Below, piece by piece: positions 53,083 through 61,713 of a DNA stretch of 64,000 nt. The notes under the pieces were generated by a model that was given only the letters and a program-made list of their open reading frames with translations, ran no database searches and had not been told where the DNA came from. Origin of the DNA: Roseiarcus sp963767245. GTDB taxonomy: Bacteria > Pseudomonadota > Alphaproteobacteria > Rhizobiales > Beijerinckiaceae. The stretch lies in the NCBI GenBank assembly GCA_963767245.1, contig CAVYDG010000013.1, forward strand, positions 372,001-436,000. The letters run 5' to 3'. Made by a program: the position numbers and the translations under genes. Numbering within the stretch: position 1 is the stretch's first letter; each line of letters begins with the position of its first letter.

Positions 53083-53558
53083 GAGAGACGGCATGGAAAC
53101 AAGGCAACGCGTTTTCCGTCCGGGAACCCTCCCTTATCGAATGCCTCTTTGCGCCCTCGGCGTCCTTCCGTCGATCGCAGAGCCCCATCGTCGATCGCAG
53201 AGCCCCATGGCCGCCGGGCGTAGGGCTGATCGGTCGACGCCAAGCTCGCGGGAGCGGCGGACGCCCGAACTCCTTGCCCCTGCCTCCTTTGGAAACCTGT
53301 GCAACTTGCGCAGGTTTATTCGCTCCGGGCCGGTCAGCCAAATGTGCCGACCCGCAGGAGCGCGCGGGCGGAGCGCTAAGCGCAACACGCATGCGACATT
53401 GATTGCTATCTAGTTGATGTTTAACGTGTTGCGTAGCGAATGACAGATCTATTATCCGCTGGTCAAGCCTGCGCGGAAGTTGCCAGCTGGCAGGCTGAAG
53501 CTGTTGCAACTACAGTAATGGACAAACATTCAACAGATATTTCTACCCGCTACACCGT
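53083..53558. repeat. Intergenic region with a 20-bp tandem duplication
   Basis: No convincing gene. Two perfect adjacent copies of a 20-bp unit (CGTCGATCGCAGAGCCCCAT at 53169-53188 and 53189-53208). A CGCAACACG/CGTGTTGCG inverted pair lies around 53382-53435. The region leads into the second phage promoter motif. Confidence 0.6.
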
Positions 53559-53559
53559 C

Positions 53560-53595
53560 GGTTGAAAATGGGGGGTAGGTTTTGCGTATATGTAG
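53560..53595 (+). promoter_or_regulatory. Phage-block promoter motif, copy 2
   Basis: GGTTGAAAATGGGGGG then GCGTATATGTAG, matching the motif at 47579-47613 apart from a variable middle. TTGAAA, 19-base spacer, TATATG. Lies 31 bases before the GTG of the packaging block. Confidence 0.65.
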
Positions 53596-53625
53596 GCAGG
53601 AGGCCTTAAGAGGAGAGCAAGGAAC

Positions 53626-53865
53626 GTGGTCAATCCAATGATGGCTTCGCTATCGAGGCAGGGCGCTCGCCGCTCAAATTTAGCGCCAGCGTCTGAGCAT
53701 CAACTTATCATCGTCGCCCGCAATTCTGCGGAGGACGCGCTGGTCGGTCGCGCTCGCAGGCTGCGCAGGGCCAATCCGTCGCTTTCGGAACACTCGGCGA
53801 TTTCTAGTGTCTACGCCGACCCCTGCAATCGGCATCTTGTGTTGGAGGCGGTGTACAGCTCATGA
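53626..53865 (+). CDS. Hypothetical phage protein
   Basis: 79 residues, no domain recognised (EHQLIIVARNSAEDALVGRARRLRRANPSL). GTG follows AAGAGGAGAGC, and the stop overlaps the next ATG, so it is the first gene of the packaging block. Confidence 0.6.
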   Translation: MVNPMMASLSRQGARRSNLAPASEHQLIIVARNSAEDALVGRARRLRRANPSLSEHSAISSVYADPCNRHLVLEAVYSS

Positions 53866-54308
53866 AACGCACCGCGTCCATCGCAATGGCATCACCCGCC
53901 AAACCACGCCGCTTGGGCGTTTATTCGCGAACGCTCGAACGGGGGGCCATCGGCGCGTCGATCAGCGGAAAGAGCCGCGAAGGCCGCTATTTGCGGGCTT
54001 TTGAGGCCAAAATTCTTGCTCAGATGGGCCCGGAAACCACGTTTCTGACCAAAATAACAGCTTCCCGGCTCGCAAAGGTCGCTTTGCGACTTGAGTTGTT
54101 CGACGAGAAAATCGTCTCCGGCGAGGGCCTGACCGACCACGACGGCCGGGTCTACAACGCCTTGCACAACAGCTTTCGGTTATTGGTCCGCGAACTGGGC
54201 CTCAAGGCCACGCTGAGCCCCGCTGGCGGCGCTTTGCGCAGCCTGCGCGACTACACCCCCGCCAAGGCCGCTAGGAAGCCACGGCAGGCCGCTGGGGAGG
54301 GTGTCTGA
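53862..54308 (+). CDS. Probable terminase small subunit
   Basis: 148 residues, basic N-terminus and helical centre (GRYLRAFEAKILAQMGPETTFLTKITASRLAKVALRLELFDEKI, then DHDGRVYNALHNSFRLLVRELGL). It directly precedes TerL, and the layout fits P27-like small terminases, but sequence similarity to named families is weak; the call rests mainly on position. Confidence 0.55.
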   Translation: MKRTASIAMASPAKPRRLGVYSRTLERGAIGASISGKSREGRYLRAFEAKILAQMGPETTFLTKITASRLAKVALRLELFDEKIVSGEGLTDHDGRVYNALHNSFRLLVRELGLKATLSPAGGALRSLRDYTPAKAARKPRQAAGEGV

Positions 54309-55836
54309 GATGCTGAGCATCATCGACGCCCTGGATGACCCCAACCTGTTCGGTCCGTGGGGCTATGGCGAACCTTCGTGGGCTACGTGGCGCGCAGTGC
54401 TCAAGGGCGCCTTCGGACTGCGGATGACAAAGCGAGAGCGCGAGTTTTTCCGCCGCGTCGCCGAGCGTGATCCGCCGAAAGGACGTGTGAAGGAACTGTG
54501 GACCATCGTCGGGAGACGCGGCGGAAAGGACTCGATCGCCAGCGTCATCGCAACATACATCGCGGCCTTTGGCGATTACAGCGGCCTGCGGCCAGGCGAG
54601 CCGGCGTACATCCTGTGTTTGGCGGTCGACAAAGAACAGGCGGTTATCGCCCTGGAGCTAGTCCGGTCCTTCTTCGAGCGCATCCCGTTGCTCAAGGCGA
54701 TGGTGACGCGGGAAACCAAAGACGGCGTCTGGCTTAACAACGGAGCCCGGCTTGCGGTTCACGCGGCGAACTTCAGGGGCGTTCGTGGCCGAACGATAGC
54801 GTGCGCCATTCTTGACGAGGTTGCCTATTGGCGCAGTGACGAGTCCGCTTCGCCTGATACGGAAACTTACGCTGCCATTGGGCCGGCGTTGGCGACGTTG
54901 GCTGACAGCATGATCATCGGGATCAGCAGCCCCTATCGTCGGGGCGGCCTGCTCTTCGAGAAGTGGCGCGAGCATTACGGCAAGGCAGATGACGACGTGC
55001 TTGTCGTTCGAGGGGCTAGCCGGACGTTCAATGAGACTTTGCCGCAGAAGAAGGTCGACGCGGACATGGCGTCGGACCCGGCTAAGGCGCGTGCGGAATG
55101 GTTGGGGGAATGGCGTGACGACGTCGCAGCCTTCCTGCCTCGGGAACTTGTTGAGTCTGCGGTTGACGAGGGCGTGATCGTACGGCCTCGGCGTACGGGG
55201 CTTCAGTATCAGGCCTTCTGTGACCCGAGCGGCGGCGTGGGGGACAGCTTCACGTTGGCAATTGCGCATCGTGAGAGCGAGAGCAACCAAGTCCTCATCG
55301 ATTGCATGCTGGAGATCAAGGCTCCGTTCAACTCGGGCATGGCGTCGAAGCAGATTGCGGACACGCTGAAGTCCTACGGGCTCGGTTCGGTCGTTGGCGA
55401 TCGGTACGCCGGCGGCTGGGTGCGCGACACATTCGACAAGCATGGAATTACCTATCAGCAGTCCGGCAGGGATCGCAGCGCGGTCTACGGCGACTGTCTG
55501 CCGTTGTTCACGGCTGGGCGTGCGCGGCTTCTCGACAACCCGACGTTAGTCACTCAGCTCTGCAACCTGGAGCGAAGGACACTGCCGGGTGGGAAGGATC
55601 GGATCGATCACCCGAGAGGTCTCCACGACGACGTGGCGAACAGCGCGTGCGGCGCACTGGTGCTGGTGAGTGTCGTGAAGAAAGAGGTTCCGATCGTGCA
55701 GCCGATTGTTTTCGGCCATCCGCCAAGCATCCCCGGCGGGCCCACGCCGCGAATGTCGGACATGCGCACCGCAGGGCGGGAAGTGTTCGACTACTACAAC
55801 GACAAACGACCTGAAGGTTTCACACGGAGATTTTGA
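54301..55836 (+). CDS. Phage terminase large subunit
   Basis: 511 residues: ATPase domain with deviant Walker A TIVGRRGGKDSIASV and Walker B CAILDEVAYW, coupling motif IGISSPYRRGGLLFEKW, and an RNase H-like nuclease domain with Asp in AFCDPSGGVGDSFTLAIAH, SVVGDRYAGGWVRDTF and HPRGLHDDVANSACGAL. It packages DNA into procapsids. GTG overlaps the end of the putative small subunit. All motifs appear intact. Confidence 0.92.
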   Translation: MSEMLSIIDALDDPNLFGPWGYGEPSWATWRAVLKGAFGLRMTKREREFFRRVAERDPPKGRVKELWTIVGRRGGKDSIASVIATYIAAFGDYSGLRPGEPAYILCLAVDKEQAVIALELVRSFFERIPLLKAMVTRETKDGVWLNNGARLAVHAANFRGVRGRTIACAILDEVAYWRSDESASPDTETYAAIGPALATLADSMIIGISSPYRRGGLLFEKWREHYGKADDDVLVVRGASRTFNETLPQKKVDADMASDPAKARAEWLGEWRDDVAAFLPRELVESAVDEGVIVRPRRTGLQYQAFCDPSGGVGDSFTLAIAHRESESNQVLIDCMLEIKAPFNSGMASKQIADTLKSYGLGSVVGDRYAGGWVRDTFDKHGITYQQSGRDRSAVYGDCLPLFTAGRARLLDNPTLVTQLCNLERRTLPGGKDRIDHPRGLHDDVANSACGALVLVSVVKKEVPIVQPIVFGHPPSIPGGPTPRMSDMRTAGREVFDYYNDKRPEGFTRRF

Positions 55837-55837
55837 C

Positions 55838-56077
55838 ATGATGAATGAACTACGCATAGCCGCCGCCGACTTTCGTGCGGCAATGACAGCCGTCGGCGTC
55901 GCACGCGAGCGCCTCGCCGAAGCGGTGGCGGCTGAGTCCGATATGCCAAATGGGCACGAACGTGATCGCGAGACGCGCGATGCGCTGTTGCAACTGAGGG
56001 CGCGACTGCGAGGGGGCGAACTGCCTGAGATCCTCGCTGCAGCCAAAATGGTCCCTGAAATCGAAGGAGTGAAATGA
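55838..56077 (+). CDS. Hypothetical phage protein
   Basis: 79 residues, helical and charged (IAAADFRAAMTAVGVARERLAEAVAAE). Lies 1 base after TerL; stop overlaps the next ATG. Function unknown. Confidence 0.6.
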   Translation: MMNELRIAAADFRAAMTAVGVARERLAEAVAAESDMPNGHERDRETRDALLQLRARLRGGELPEILAAAKMVPEIEGVK

Positions 56078-56683
56078 AAATGAACACCGAAAAGGCGCGG
56101 CAAACGCTCGCGCAATTGGAACTGAAACTGATTGAGGCGTCGGCGATGGCCGTCGAGATCGCGACAGAGCGTCAGCGAAATCTCGTTCGACGCCAACACC
56201 GGCGATGCTGCGGCCCGCAAGGCTCTGGATAAAGCCAACGCGGCGACCACGACCGTCAGTCTTGAGATCGAGAACCTACGATCGGCGATCGAGGAGGCGA
56301 AACGTCGTCTCGCCGAAGCCGAACGGGCCGAGGAGCACGCCGCGCTCGCTGCCAATGGCGACAAAGCGCGGGTGATCGGCGATAGCCTGCTCGAACGCTC
56401 CGAGAAGATCGATCGCGCATTCGTTTATATCCGCGCAGAGCTTGAGGGCTTCAAAACCGACCTAGACGAACTGCATTCGCTCGGGCTGGCAAATCCGCGC
56501 GCCGAGCAATTTAAGGTTCTCGGCGGTCTTGCGTTGTCGACTGCGCTCATGGGTCTGCCGCTCAAGTCAGAGCGAGATCATCTGGCGCCGAAGGAAAGGC
56601 GGAGCTTCACCGACCTTGCGGCTGGCTGGCGTACGTCCATCCACCGCTGGGCCGATGGCCTGGGCAAGGCGGAGGCTGCGTGA
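56074..56683 (+). pseudogene. Phage coiled-coil (scaffold-like) protein, frameshifted
   Basis: ATG 56074 starts TEKARQTLAQLELKLIEASAMAVEIATE, then the frame ends; the continuing frame reads SEISFDANTGDAAARKALDKANAATTTVSLEIENLRSAIEEAKRRLAEAERAEEHAAL to 56683. One extra base near 56170 explains the break. The intact protein would be about 203 residues, largely coiled coil, like proteins often found between terminase and capsid genes. Confidence 0.7.
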
Positions 56684-57201
56684 TGCGCAAGATCATGAGG
56701 CGCTTCCGCATCACTGAGATCAGCGGGTGCGACTTGCCCGCGCAAGAGCACGCCAAAGTCGCGATCTTCAAAAGGTACATAGGACAAACGAAAATGAGCA
56801 ACATTGAAATTGAAAAACACATCGAGGAGACGGGCCAGCTGGCCGATACGCTTCTTGAAATCAAGACCAACGAAATTCTGGCACGCCAGCCGGAGTTGAG
56901 CCGAGAGCAGGCCTACTCGAAGGCCTATTGCGATCACGCGAACCGGGACCTCCGGATTGCTGAGAAGCGCGCGCGCGACCAGCGCATCGGGGCGACTGCT
57001 CCTGAGTCGGCAAGCGCCGACGCGAGCCTGTTGATCGCCAAGCGCGACCTTGCGTTGGACCAGCTTAACGCCAAGGCCGAGGAGCTGAGGAATCTCCATC
57101 CTTCGCTGTCGCCGGAGCAGGCTTTCGCCCGCGTTTACAAGCTCTATCCGGCCCTGGCCAAGGCCGAGCGCTCGGCGGGAAGGCAAGCGCTCTACACCTG
57201 A
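56683..57201 (+). CDS. Phage protein with prohead-protease-like N-terminus
   Basis: 172 residues. The N-terminus FRITEISGCDLPAQEHAKVAIFKR is the strand found at the start of Mu-like/prohead protease proteins (usually ISxVDxPAQ...VxFKR). Two diverged repeats follow: EILARQPELSREQAYSKAYCDHANRDL and ELRNLHPSLSPEQAFARVYKLYPALA. A full protease domain is absent. Last recognisable phage gene. Confidence 0.65.
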   Translation: MRKIMRRFRITEISGCDLPAQEHAKVAIFKRYIGQTKMSNIEIEKHIEETGQLADTLLEIKTNEILARQPELSREQAYSKAYCDHANRDLRIAEKRARDQRIGATAPESASADASLLIAKRDLALDQLNAKAEELRNLHPSLSPEQAFARVYKLYPALAKAERSAGRQALYT

Positions 57202-57243
57202 CAACCGAATCCGCGCCCTTAGCCTCCTTCTCGGCGCGGCCTG

Positions 57244-57284
57244 GGCGAGAGCGTTCGTTTGGATGGCGGATGCTCTCGCCTTTC
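57244..57284 (+). terminator. Terminator of the phage-like block
   Basis: GGCGAGAGC (57244-57252) and GCTCTCGCC (57272-57280) form a perfect 9-bp stem with a 19-base loop followed by TTTCCC. It closes the block 43 bases after the last phage gene. Confidence 0.65.
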
Positions 57285-57344
57285 CCTTCACAGAGCTTGC
57301 CGGCACTCAGCGGCCGGCGAGCCCGCGCATTGCCTTCGGTGGGT

Positions 57345-58295
57345 TCACTGCGCGGGTCTGGGGCCGGCGGATCTCCGGGAGGTCCTCCCCGTGATGGTCT
57401 GCCGGTCCATTTTTTTCCACGAGGTTTTCAAATGAGCTTTGCCGCGCCCGAAATTACGGCTTCTTTTTCCCCCTTCCTTCAGGGGAGAGAGAACGCCTAT
57501 CGTCTGTGAGAGCCAGAGCGAGCGGGCTGGCTGGGGCTGCATCGGTTGGGAAAACTGCTGATACCACTTCATCAATGTCTCTGTATGCGCTGTGTTTGCC
57601 TGGAGGTCCGCTTGACGCAATTCTGATTCCGCCGGAAATTCTGGAAGCTGCGGAAGATTTAGTCTCTCGGTCCGACACAATTGGAGTTGAGAACGGATTG
57701 CTGCTAACTTTACTTCGAGTTGTGATCTATTTAGATCGGTCTCGGAGAGAGAGTTAAGCGATCTTACACCGTGTACCAATGTCGTAACCGCATCGAGTTC
57801 CTTTCGGACTGCGATGAGTAGATTGTATGCCACATCAAGGGTGGTTTCCCCAATTAAGTAATCGAACACACGGGCTCGTCTATCGACTTTTGTGCCGACT
57901 CCCGTGCGTGGATTGAGATGTCGCACATGAATGGCTCCATCTCGATAGTCCTTTAGGGTACCGAATACGCCGTCTCCTAAAGCTTCTTGCAGTTGATGAA
58001 GTTCTGGGTCCGCGAGGAATTGTTCTCCACCTTTTTTGATTATTTCGATTTTTCCGTCGAGGCCGCCAATACGAGTTGACACTTCCAGCTGTAGCGTGTC
58101 GGACAAGGCAGTGACAGCGAAGAAAAGCCGGTCAAGTGCGGCTTCTGTTTCGTTAAAAGCAAGAGCCAATGCGCCAAGCGCGGCCAATTGTGTCTGGGGA
58201 ATCTCGTTTTTTATGTCAATAATTGTATGGGGGGTGTCTTTATGGCTCTGCCTCCGGTGTTTCTTCAAAAGAAATCCCTTCTTTGACCAAACCAA
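57345..58295 (-). CDS. Hypothetical helical protein with chimeric C-terminus
   Basis: 316 residues. The N-terminal part (TQLAALGALALAFNETEAALDRLFFAVTALSDTLQLEVSTRIGG, AIHVRHLNPRTGVGTKVDRRARVFDYLI) resembles widespread uncharacterised accessory proteins. The last ~60 residues are antisense to the phage-side sequence (57345-57510), are basic and look unrelated, so the native 3' end has probably been replaced at the element junction. Start TTG 58295; lower GC than the phage block. Confidence 0.65.
   Translation of the reverse strand: MVWSKKGFLLKKHRRQSHKDTPHTIIDIKNEIPQTQLAALGALALAFNETEAALDRLFFAVTALSDTLQLEVSTRIGGLDGKIEIIKKGGEQFLADPELHQLQEALGDGVFGTLKDYRDGAIHVRHLNPRTGVGTKVDRRARVFDYLIGETTLDVAYNLLIAVRKELDAVTTLVHGVRSLNSLSETDLNRSQLEVKLAAIRSQLQLCRTERLNLPQLPEFPAESELRQADLQANTAHTETLMKWYQQFSQPMQPQPARSLWLSQTIGVLSPLKEGGKRSRNFGRGKAHLKTSWKKMDRQTITGRTSRRSAGPRPAQ
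57432..57509 (+). CDS. 25-residue frame resembling the start of a phage head gene
   Basis: MSFAAPEITASFSPFLQGRENAYRL, with CACGAGG before ATG 57432, then a stop. It begins like a structural gene in the expected position (after the protease-like gene) and may be the 5' stump of a lost capsid gene. Very tentative; also antisense to the gene above. Confidence 0.3.
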   Translation: MSFAAPEITASFSPFLQGRENAYRL

Positions 58296-58480
58296 CTAAC
58301 ATTGCACGCCCTGAGTGTGCCGCACAAGTAGCAGTCCTGCTAACTTCGCGACGGGGTCATGCGCTCCCACGACGAAGTTTTTGGACGATGGGCGCGCCTC
58401 CGCGCCGTGGGTTACCTGCTCCGCGTTGACTCCAAATCCCAGATGGGCGAAGCCTTTACCCAAGGTCGAGGGCTGTTCCC

Positions 58481-59392
58481 ATGCGTGCGTCTCGTGCGAT
58501 GTTGATAGCGTTCGCCTTGCTAGTGCCGACATTTAAATCTCATGCGCAGCTCGCAACGGAATTGACGTGCCTACCTGCACGCACGTTGGTCGGCGATAAC
58601 ATTCCTGCTCCCGGGTATCGTGTGGTGAAGACATACGTTAATCATACTGGGGCTGGGTGGCGGATTTCTCACACGCTGGAAAATAACTATGTTGTTAATC
58701 GTTCCGCCCAGTATGCAATGGAGGATATCTCTATTTTTGGCGGTAGGCAGCAATGGAGAGGAGTTCTCGAGAGAAATCCGTCATTATACATGATTGGAGA
58801 GATACAAGTAGCCCCTAGGAACGCGGCAATATTCTACATCGAGTCGATCTATGACCAAGACAAGAGCGGAACGCTGGTTATGAAAACGATTGCCGAGTGC
58901 AGTCTAATCAGGGGATCGACGTTGCCTGAGGTCAGCGCGTCGCCGTCCCTAAGCGTCGCACAACCCGTCGGTGGGGGGCCTGAGTTAGCCACCGGCGCGG
59001 CCGGCCCGACTTCGATCGTTTCAATGCTCCGAGAAGGGGGAACGTTCGTGGTCCCGGTGACAATCAATGGGCAGATCACGTTAAAGTTTGTCGTGGATAG
59101 TGGCGCTGCGGATGTCAGCGTTCCGGCAGACGTGGTTATGACGCTCATTAGAACCGGAACGCTCACCAACGATGATTTTCTTGGAGCACAAACGTATAAA
59201 TTGGCAGACGGCTCAACATTGCCTTCGGAAAAGTTCGTGATCCGGTCAATTAAAATTGGTGATCGGGTCGTTGAGAACGTAACTGGCGATGTCGCGCCGA
59301 TTACCGGCGGCTTGTTGCTTGGTCAAAGTCTGCTAGGACGCTTCCACTCATGGTCGATAGACAATCAAAAAGAAGCGTTAATACTTGAATAG
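58481..59392 (+). CDS. Secreted retropepsin-like aspartic protease
   Basis: 303 residues: signal peptide (MLIAFALLVPTFKSHA) and an N-terminal domain of about 140 residues without known relatives. The C-terminal clan AA aspartic protease domain has FVVDSGAADVSVPADV (D-S-G instead of D-T-G), YKLADGSTLPSEKFVIRSIKIGD and LLLGQSLLGRFHSWSID. Retropepsins of this type are monomer genes acting as dimers. Substrate unknown. Located between phage-like and IS regions. Confidence 0.82.
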   Translation: MRASRAMLIAFALLVPTFKSHAQLATELTCLPARTLVGDNIPAPGYRVVKTYVNHTGAGWRISHTLENNYVVNRSAQYAMEDISIFGGRQQWRGVLERNPSLYMIGEIQVAPRNAAIFYIESIYDQDKSGTLVMKTIAECSLIRGSTLPEVSASPSLSVAQPVGGGPELATGAAGPTSIVSMLREGGTFVVPVTINGQITLKFVVDSGAADVSVPADVVMTLIRTGTLTNDDFLGAQTYKLADGSTLPSEKFVIRSIKIGDRVVENVTGDVAPITGGLLLGQSLLGRFHSWSIDNQKEALILE

Positions 59393-59494
59393 CGGCACAG
59401 CAGCTTGGCACGTCAAGGTCGTTCCCTGGCGGCGCTCTTTTCGAAGGCCGGGCCGCCGCTGATTGAAGAGGCGTTCGGGAAGTTCGCGGCGTCT

Positions 59495-59686
59495 CTACTC
59501 GCTCTTAAGACGTAGTTTGCCTGTATTGCGATTAAAGGTGAACGCTTCTCTCACCATCGCGTAGTCTTTGACTAGAAGATCGTATTCGCGACGAAAATCG
59601 TTCACGTGGTTGATCGTTTTCAGCATGTCGCGTCGAAGTTCCTCGATCTTTTCATCCGGGGTCATTTCTTCCCATTTGTTAGGCAT
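59495..59686 (-). CDS. Small helical hypothetical protein
   Basis: 63 residues, highly charged, probably coiled coil (MPNKWEEMTPDEKIEELRRD, MLKTINHVNDFRREYDLLVKDY). GGGAGGG precedes the ATG at 59686 on the minus strand. Function unknown. Confidence 0.6.
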   Translation of the reverse strand: MPNKWEEMTPDEKIEELRRDMLKTINHVNDFRREYDLLVKDYAMVREAFTFNRNTGKLRLKSE

Positions 59687-59846
59687 TTTGCCCTCCCTGA
59701 CGGTTTGCGCTGTCGGCCCTAGACTGAGGGTCTAGCGTGGGTCCACCCGGCCGCTCGCGCTCGATGTTGACGCCTAAGATTTCAAGCCCCTCGGCCCTCG
59801 CCAACAGCAAAGCGAGGGGGCAAGGGTGTCCGCCTGAGCCGCTTGA

Positions 59847-60362
59847 TCAAGCCGCTGAGGCGAAGCGAGGTGTGAACCCTTCGACGCCGATCGTGAACTT
59901 AGGAATCAAGCTAAGCTCGACTTCGAGAAGCAGTGTAACGCTAGGATCGATACGAATTTCCCGTCTAAGTTCCAACGCGCACTTGGCCATGATTTCGACA
60001 AGTGCACGGCCGAAGCGACCGATCTTTTCCAAGACATAATTCACAATGCGTTCTGCGGTGGTTGGATTGGGCAAGTTGTGTAATGGTATAAGCCCAAGTT
60101 GTTCAAATTTTATTTTGATATCGGCTGCGTCTTGGTCGTAATTCTGCTGCGGTTCCCGCGGTGACAATCTCTTGATTTCCTCCAATAAATTGGTGTAGAT
60201 CCCGATGCGCTCATTTATGTCCTGAACTAAACGTAATAGCGGTTTTTCAGAGATATGATCAGTATATTCGCGGACCAAGACGCTAACGTTTATTTCCTTG
60301 TTGTGCGCTTCCTTCTCAATTGTCTCAATAAGATCTTTGTTTTCTCTAGTCACTTCGGTCAT
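59847..60362 (-). CDS. Hypothetical protein, 5' region hit by the IS5-type element
   Basis: 171 residues, helical (ENKDLIETIEKEAHNKEINV, RLVQDINERIGIYTNLLEEIKRLS, ERIVNYVLEKIGRFGRALVEIMAKCA). No domain recognised. ATG 60362 follows CGGAGGG; longer frames start within the IS end at 60387. The insertion lies about 25 bases upstream and has probably separated the gene from its promoter. AT-rich compared with the core. Confidence 0.65.
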   Translation of the reverse strand: MTEVTRENKDLIETIEKEAHNKEINVSVLVREYTDHISEKPLLRLVQDINERIGIYTNLLEEIKRLSPREPQQNYDQDAADIKIKFEQLGLIPLHNLPNPTTAERIVNYVLEKIGRFGRALVEIMAKCALELRREIRIDPSVTLLLEVELSLIPKFTIGVEGFTPRFASAA

Positions 60363-60386
60363 TTCGACACCCTCCGTTATTCCTGA

Positions 60387-61319
60387 GAGTTTGTCCGGGA
60401 ACATCATCTTGAATTGCATAGTTTTCGCGTCATGAGGCGGATGGAAGCGAGCTTGAGGAAGGCGAGCGCCTTGCGATTGAGGCACTCCCAATCCTTGGCG
60501 AGCCTTCGGCATCGTCCGAGCCAGGCGAAGGTTCGCTCGACGATCCATCGTTTGGGCAAGACGACGAAGCGTTGGGCTTGATCGGAGCGTTTGACGATCT
60601 CGATGTTCACGCGCTTGAGAATGGCCCCCAGCGCATCCTGGAACTGCGCCCCTTGATATCCGCCATCGGCGTAGAGCTTCAGAAGGAAGGGATAGAGGCC
60701 GAACAATGTCGCCATCAGGAGCACGCCGCCGTCGCGGTCCTGAACATCGGCGCCATGCACGATGGCGTGCATCAGGAGGCCCTGTGTGTCGACGAGAATA
60801 TGCCGCTTCTTGCCTTTGATCTTCTTGCCCGCATCGTAGCCATGCGGGTCGTGAGCCCCCCTTTTTCAGCGCTTTTCACGCTCTGGCTGTCGATGATGGC
60901 TGCTGTCGGAGAAGCCTCGCGCTCTGCTCTTTCGCGGCATTCGCCATAGAGGGCGTCATGGATCCGATCGAGCGTGCCGTCCCAACTCCACAGATCAAAA
61001 TAATCGTACAACGTCGAGCGTGGCGGCAGGTCTTTCGGGATCGCCCGCCACTGGCAACCGGCGCTCAGGATGTACATCAGGCCGTTGACGACCTCGCGCA
61101 GCTTCACCGTTCGCTTGTTGCCGCCGCGCTTGGCTGGCGGAATATGCGGCTCGACCAGCGCCCACTCCTCGTCGGTCAGGTCAGAGGGATAGCGCAGACG
61201 GCTGCGATCGTAGCGAGCACGGTTTTCCTTCGTCCACATTGGCGGCGGCTCCCTAAAGAATCAGCCCGCCTCCCTTGAATCACAAATAACTCAGCCGATT
61301 CAATATGTTCCCGGACACC
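60387..61319. mobile_element. IS5-type insertion sequence
   Basis: About 930 bp. The 13-bp core TGTCCGGGAACAT is found inverted at both ends (60392-60404 and 61305-61317), flanked by possible TGA duplications (60384-60386, 61320-61322). It encodes a two-frame transposase on the minus strand. Exact ends are approximate since the outermost 2-5 bases of the repeats differ. Confidence 0.75.
60404..61239 (-). CDS. IS5 family (IS427-like) transposase made by -1 frameshifting
   Basis: Frame 1 (61239-60772): LRYPSDLTDEEWALVEPHIPPAKRGGNKRTVKLREVVNG, LSAGCQWRAIPKDLPPRSTLYDYF, TAAIIDSQSVKSAEKGG. Frame 2 (to 60404): LMHAIVHGADVQDRDGG, LYADGGYQGAQF, VVLPKRWIVERTFAWLGRCRRLAKDWE (DDE and Y-(2)-R-(3)-E-like motifs). 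The join is a GAAAAAGGGGGGC run at 60854-60866, a typical slippery site; fusion restores the full ~275-residue enzyme. Probably active. Confidence 0.85.
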
Positions 61320-61446
61320 TGAGGCAAATGCACTTTGTTAGACTGCCAAGAGAGCCTGCCCGCTGATGGCAATTTCCAAACAGATAGTCAGCGCATCATG
61401 ATCGCCGCGACCACCAGCGCGGCTAGCACAAGTAGCACAATCCGCG

Positions 61447-61713
61447 TTGGGGGCGGTGGGCTTGAGCAGCGAAACTTTCTCAGGAGACTCGCCTGCCGAC
61501 AAGGTCACGCCCGCTGATCCCCGCGACCTCGCTGATGCGATCGCCTTCGCGCTACAATTCGAGGGCCGGCGGCGGGTCCACAGCGCGGACGAGTACATGG
61601 TCGCGATTGCCGCCGAGCGCGTTGTGCGTCACCTGGAACGCGCCGGCTTCGTCGTGATGAAGAAGCGGCCGGAGATCGGCGGTGCGGCGTTAGGGCGAGG
61701 GTTTGCGGGCTAG
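61447..61713 (+). CDS. Hypothetical cytosolic protein
   Basis: 88 residues. Core DPRDLADAIAFALQFEGRRRVHSADEYMVAIAAERVVRHLERAGFVVMKK is a pattern seen in short Rhizobiales proteins of unknown function. Starts at TTG 61447 or GTG 61456. The stop overlaps the convergent SRAP gene by 4 bases. Confidence 0.65.
   Translation: MGAVGLSSETFSGDSPADKVTPADPRDLADAIAFALQFEGRRRVHSADEYMVAIAAERVVRHLERAGFVVMKKRPEIGGAALGRGFAG

Noticed and set aside
53169..53208. Two adjacent identical 20-bp units, considered as a CRISPR-like repeat
   Set aside because: Only two units without a spacer and no cas genes; a simple tandem duplication.
53063..53509. A 148-residue frame on the minus strand in the intergenic region after the IS
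   Set aside because: Crosses the IS end and the 20-bp duplication, low-complexity, no ribosome site.
61338..61446. A short hydrophobic minus-strand frame (LVLAALVVAAIMM) near the IS5 element
   Set aside because: No ribosome site or clear start; could be chance in IS-adjacent DNA.
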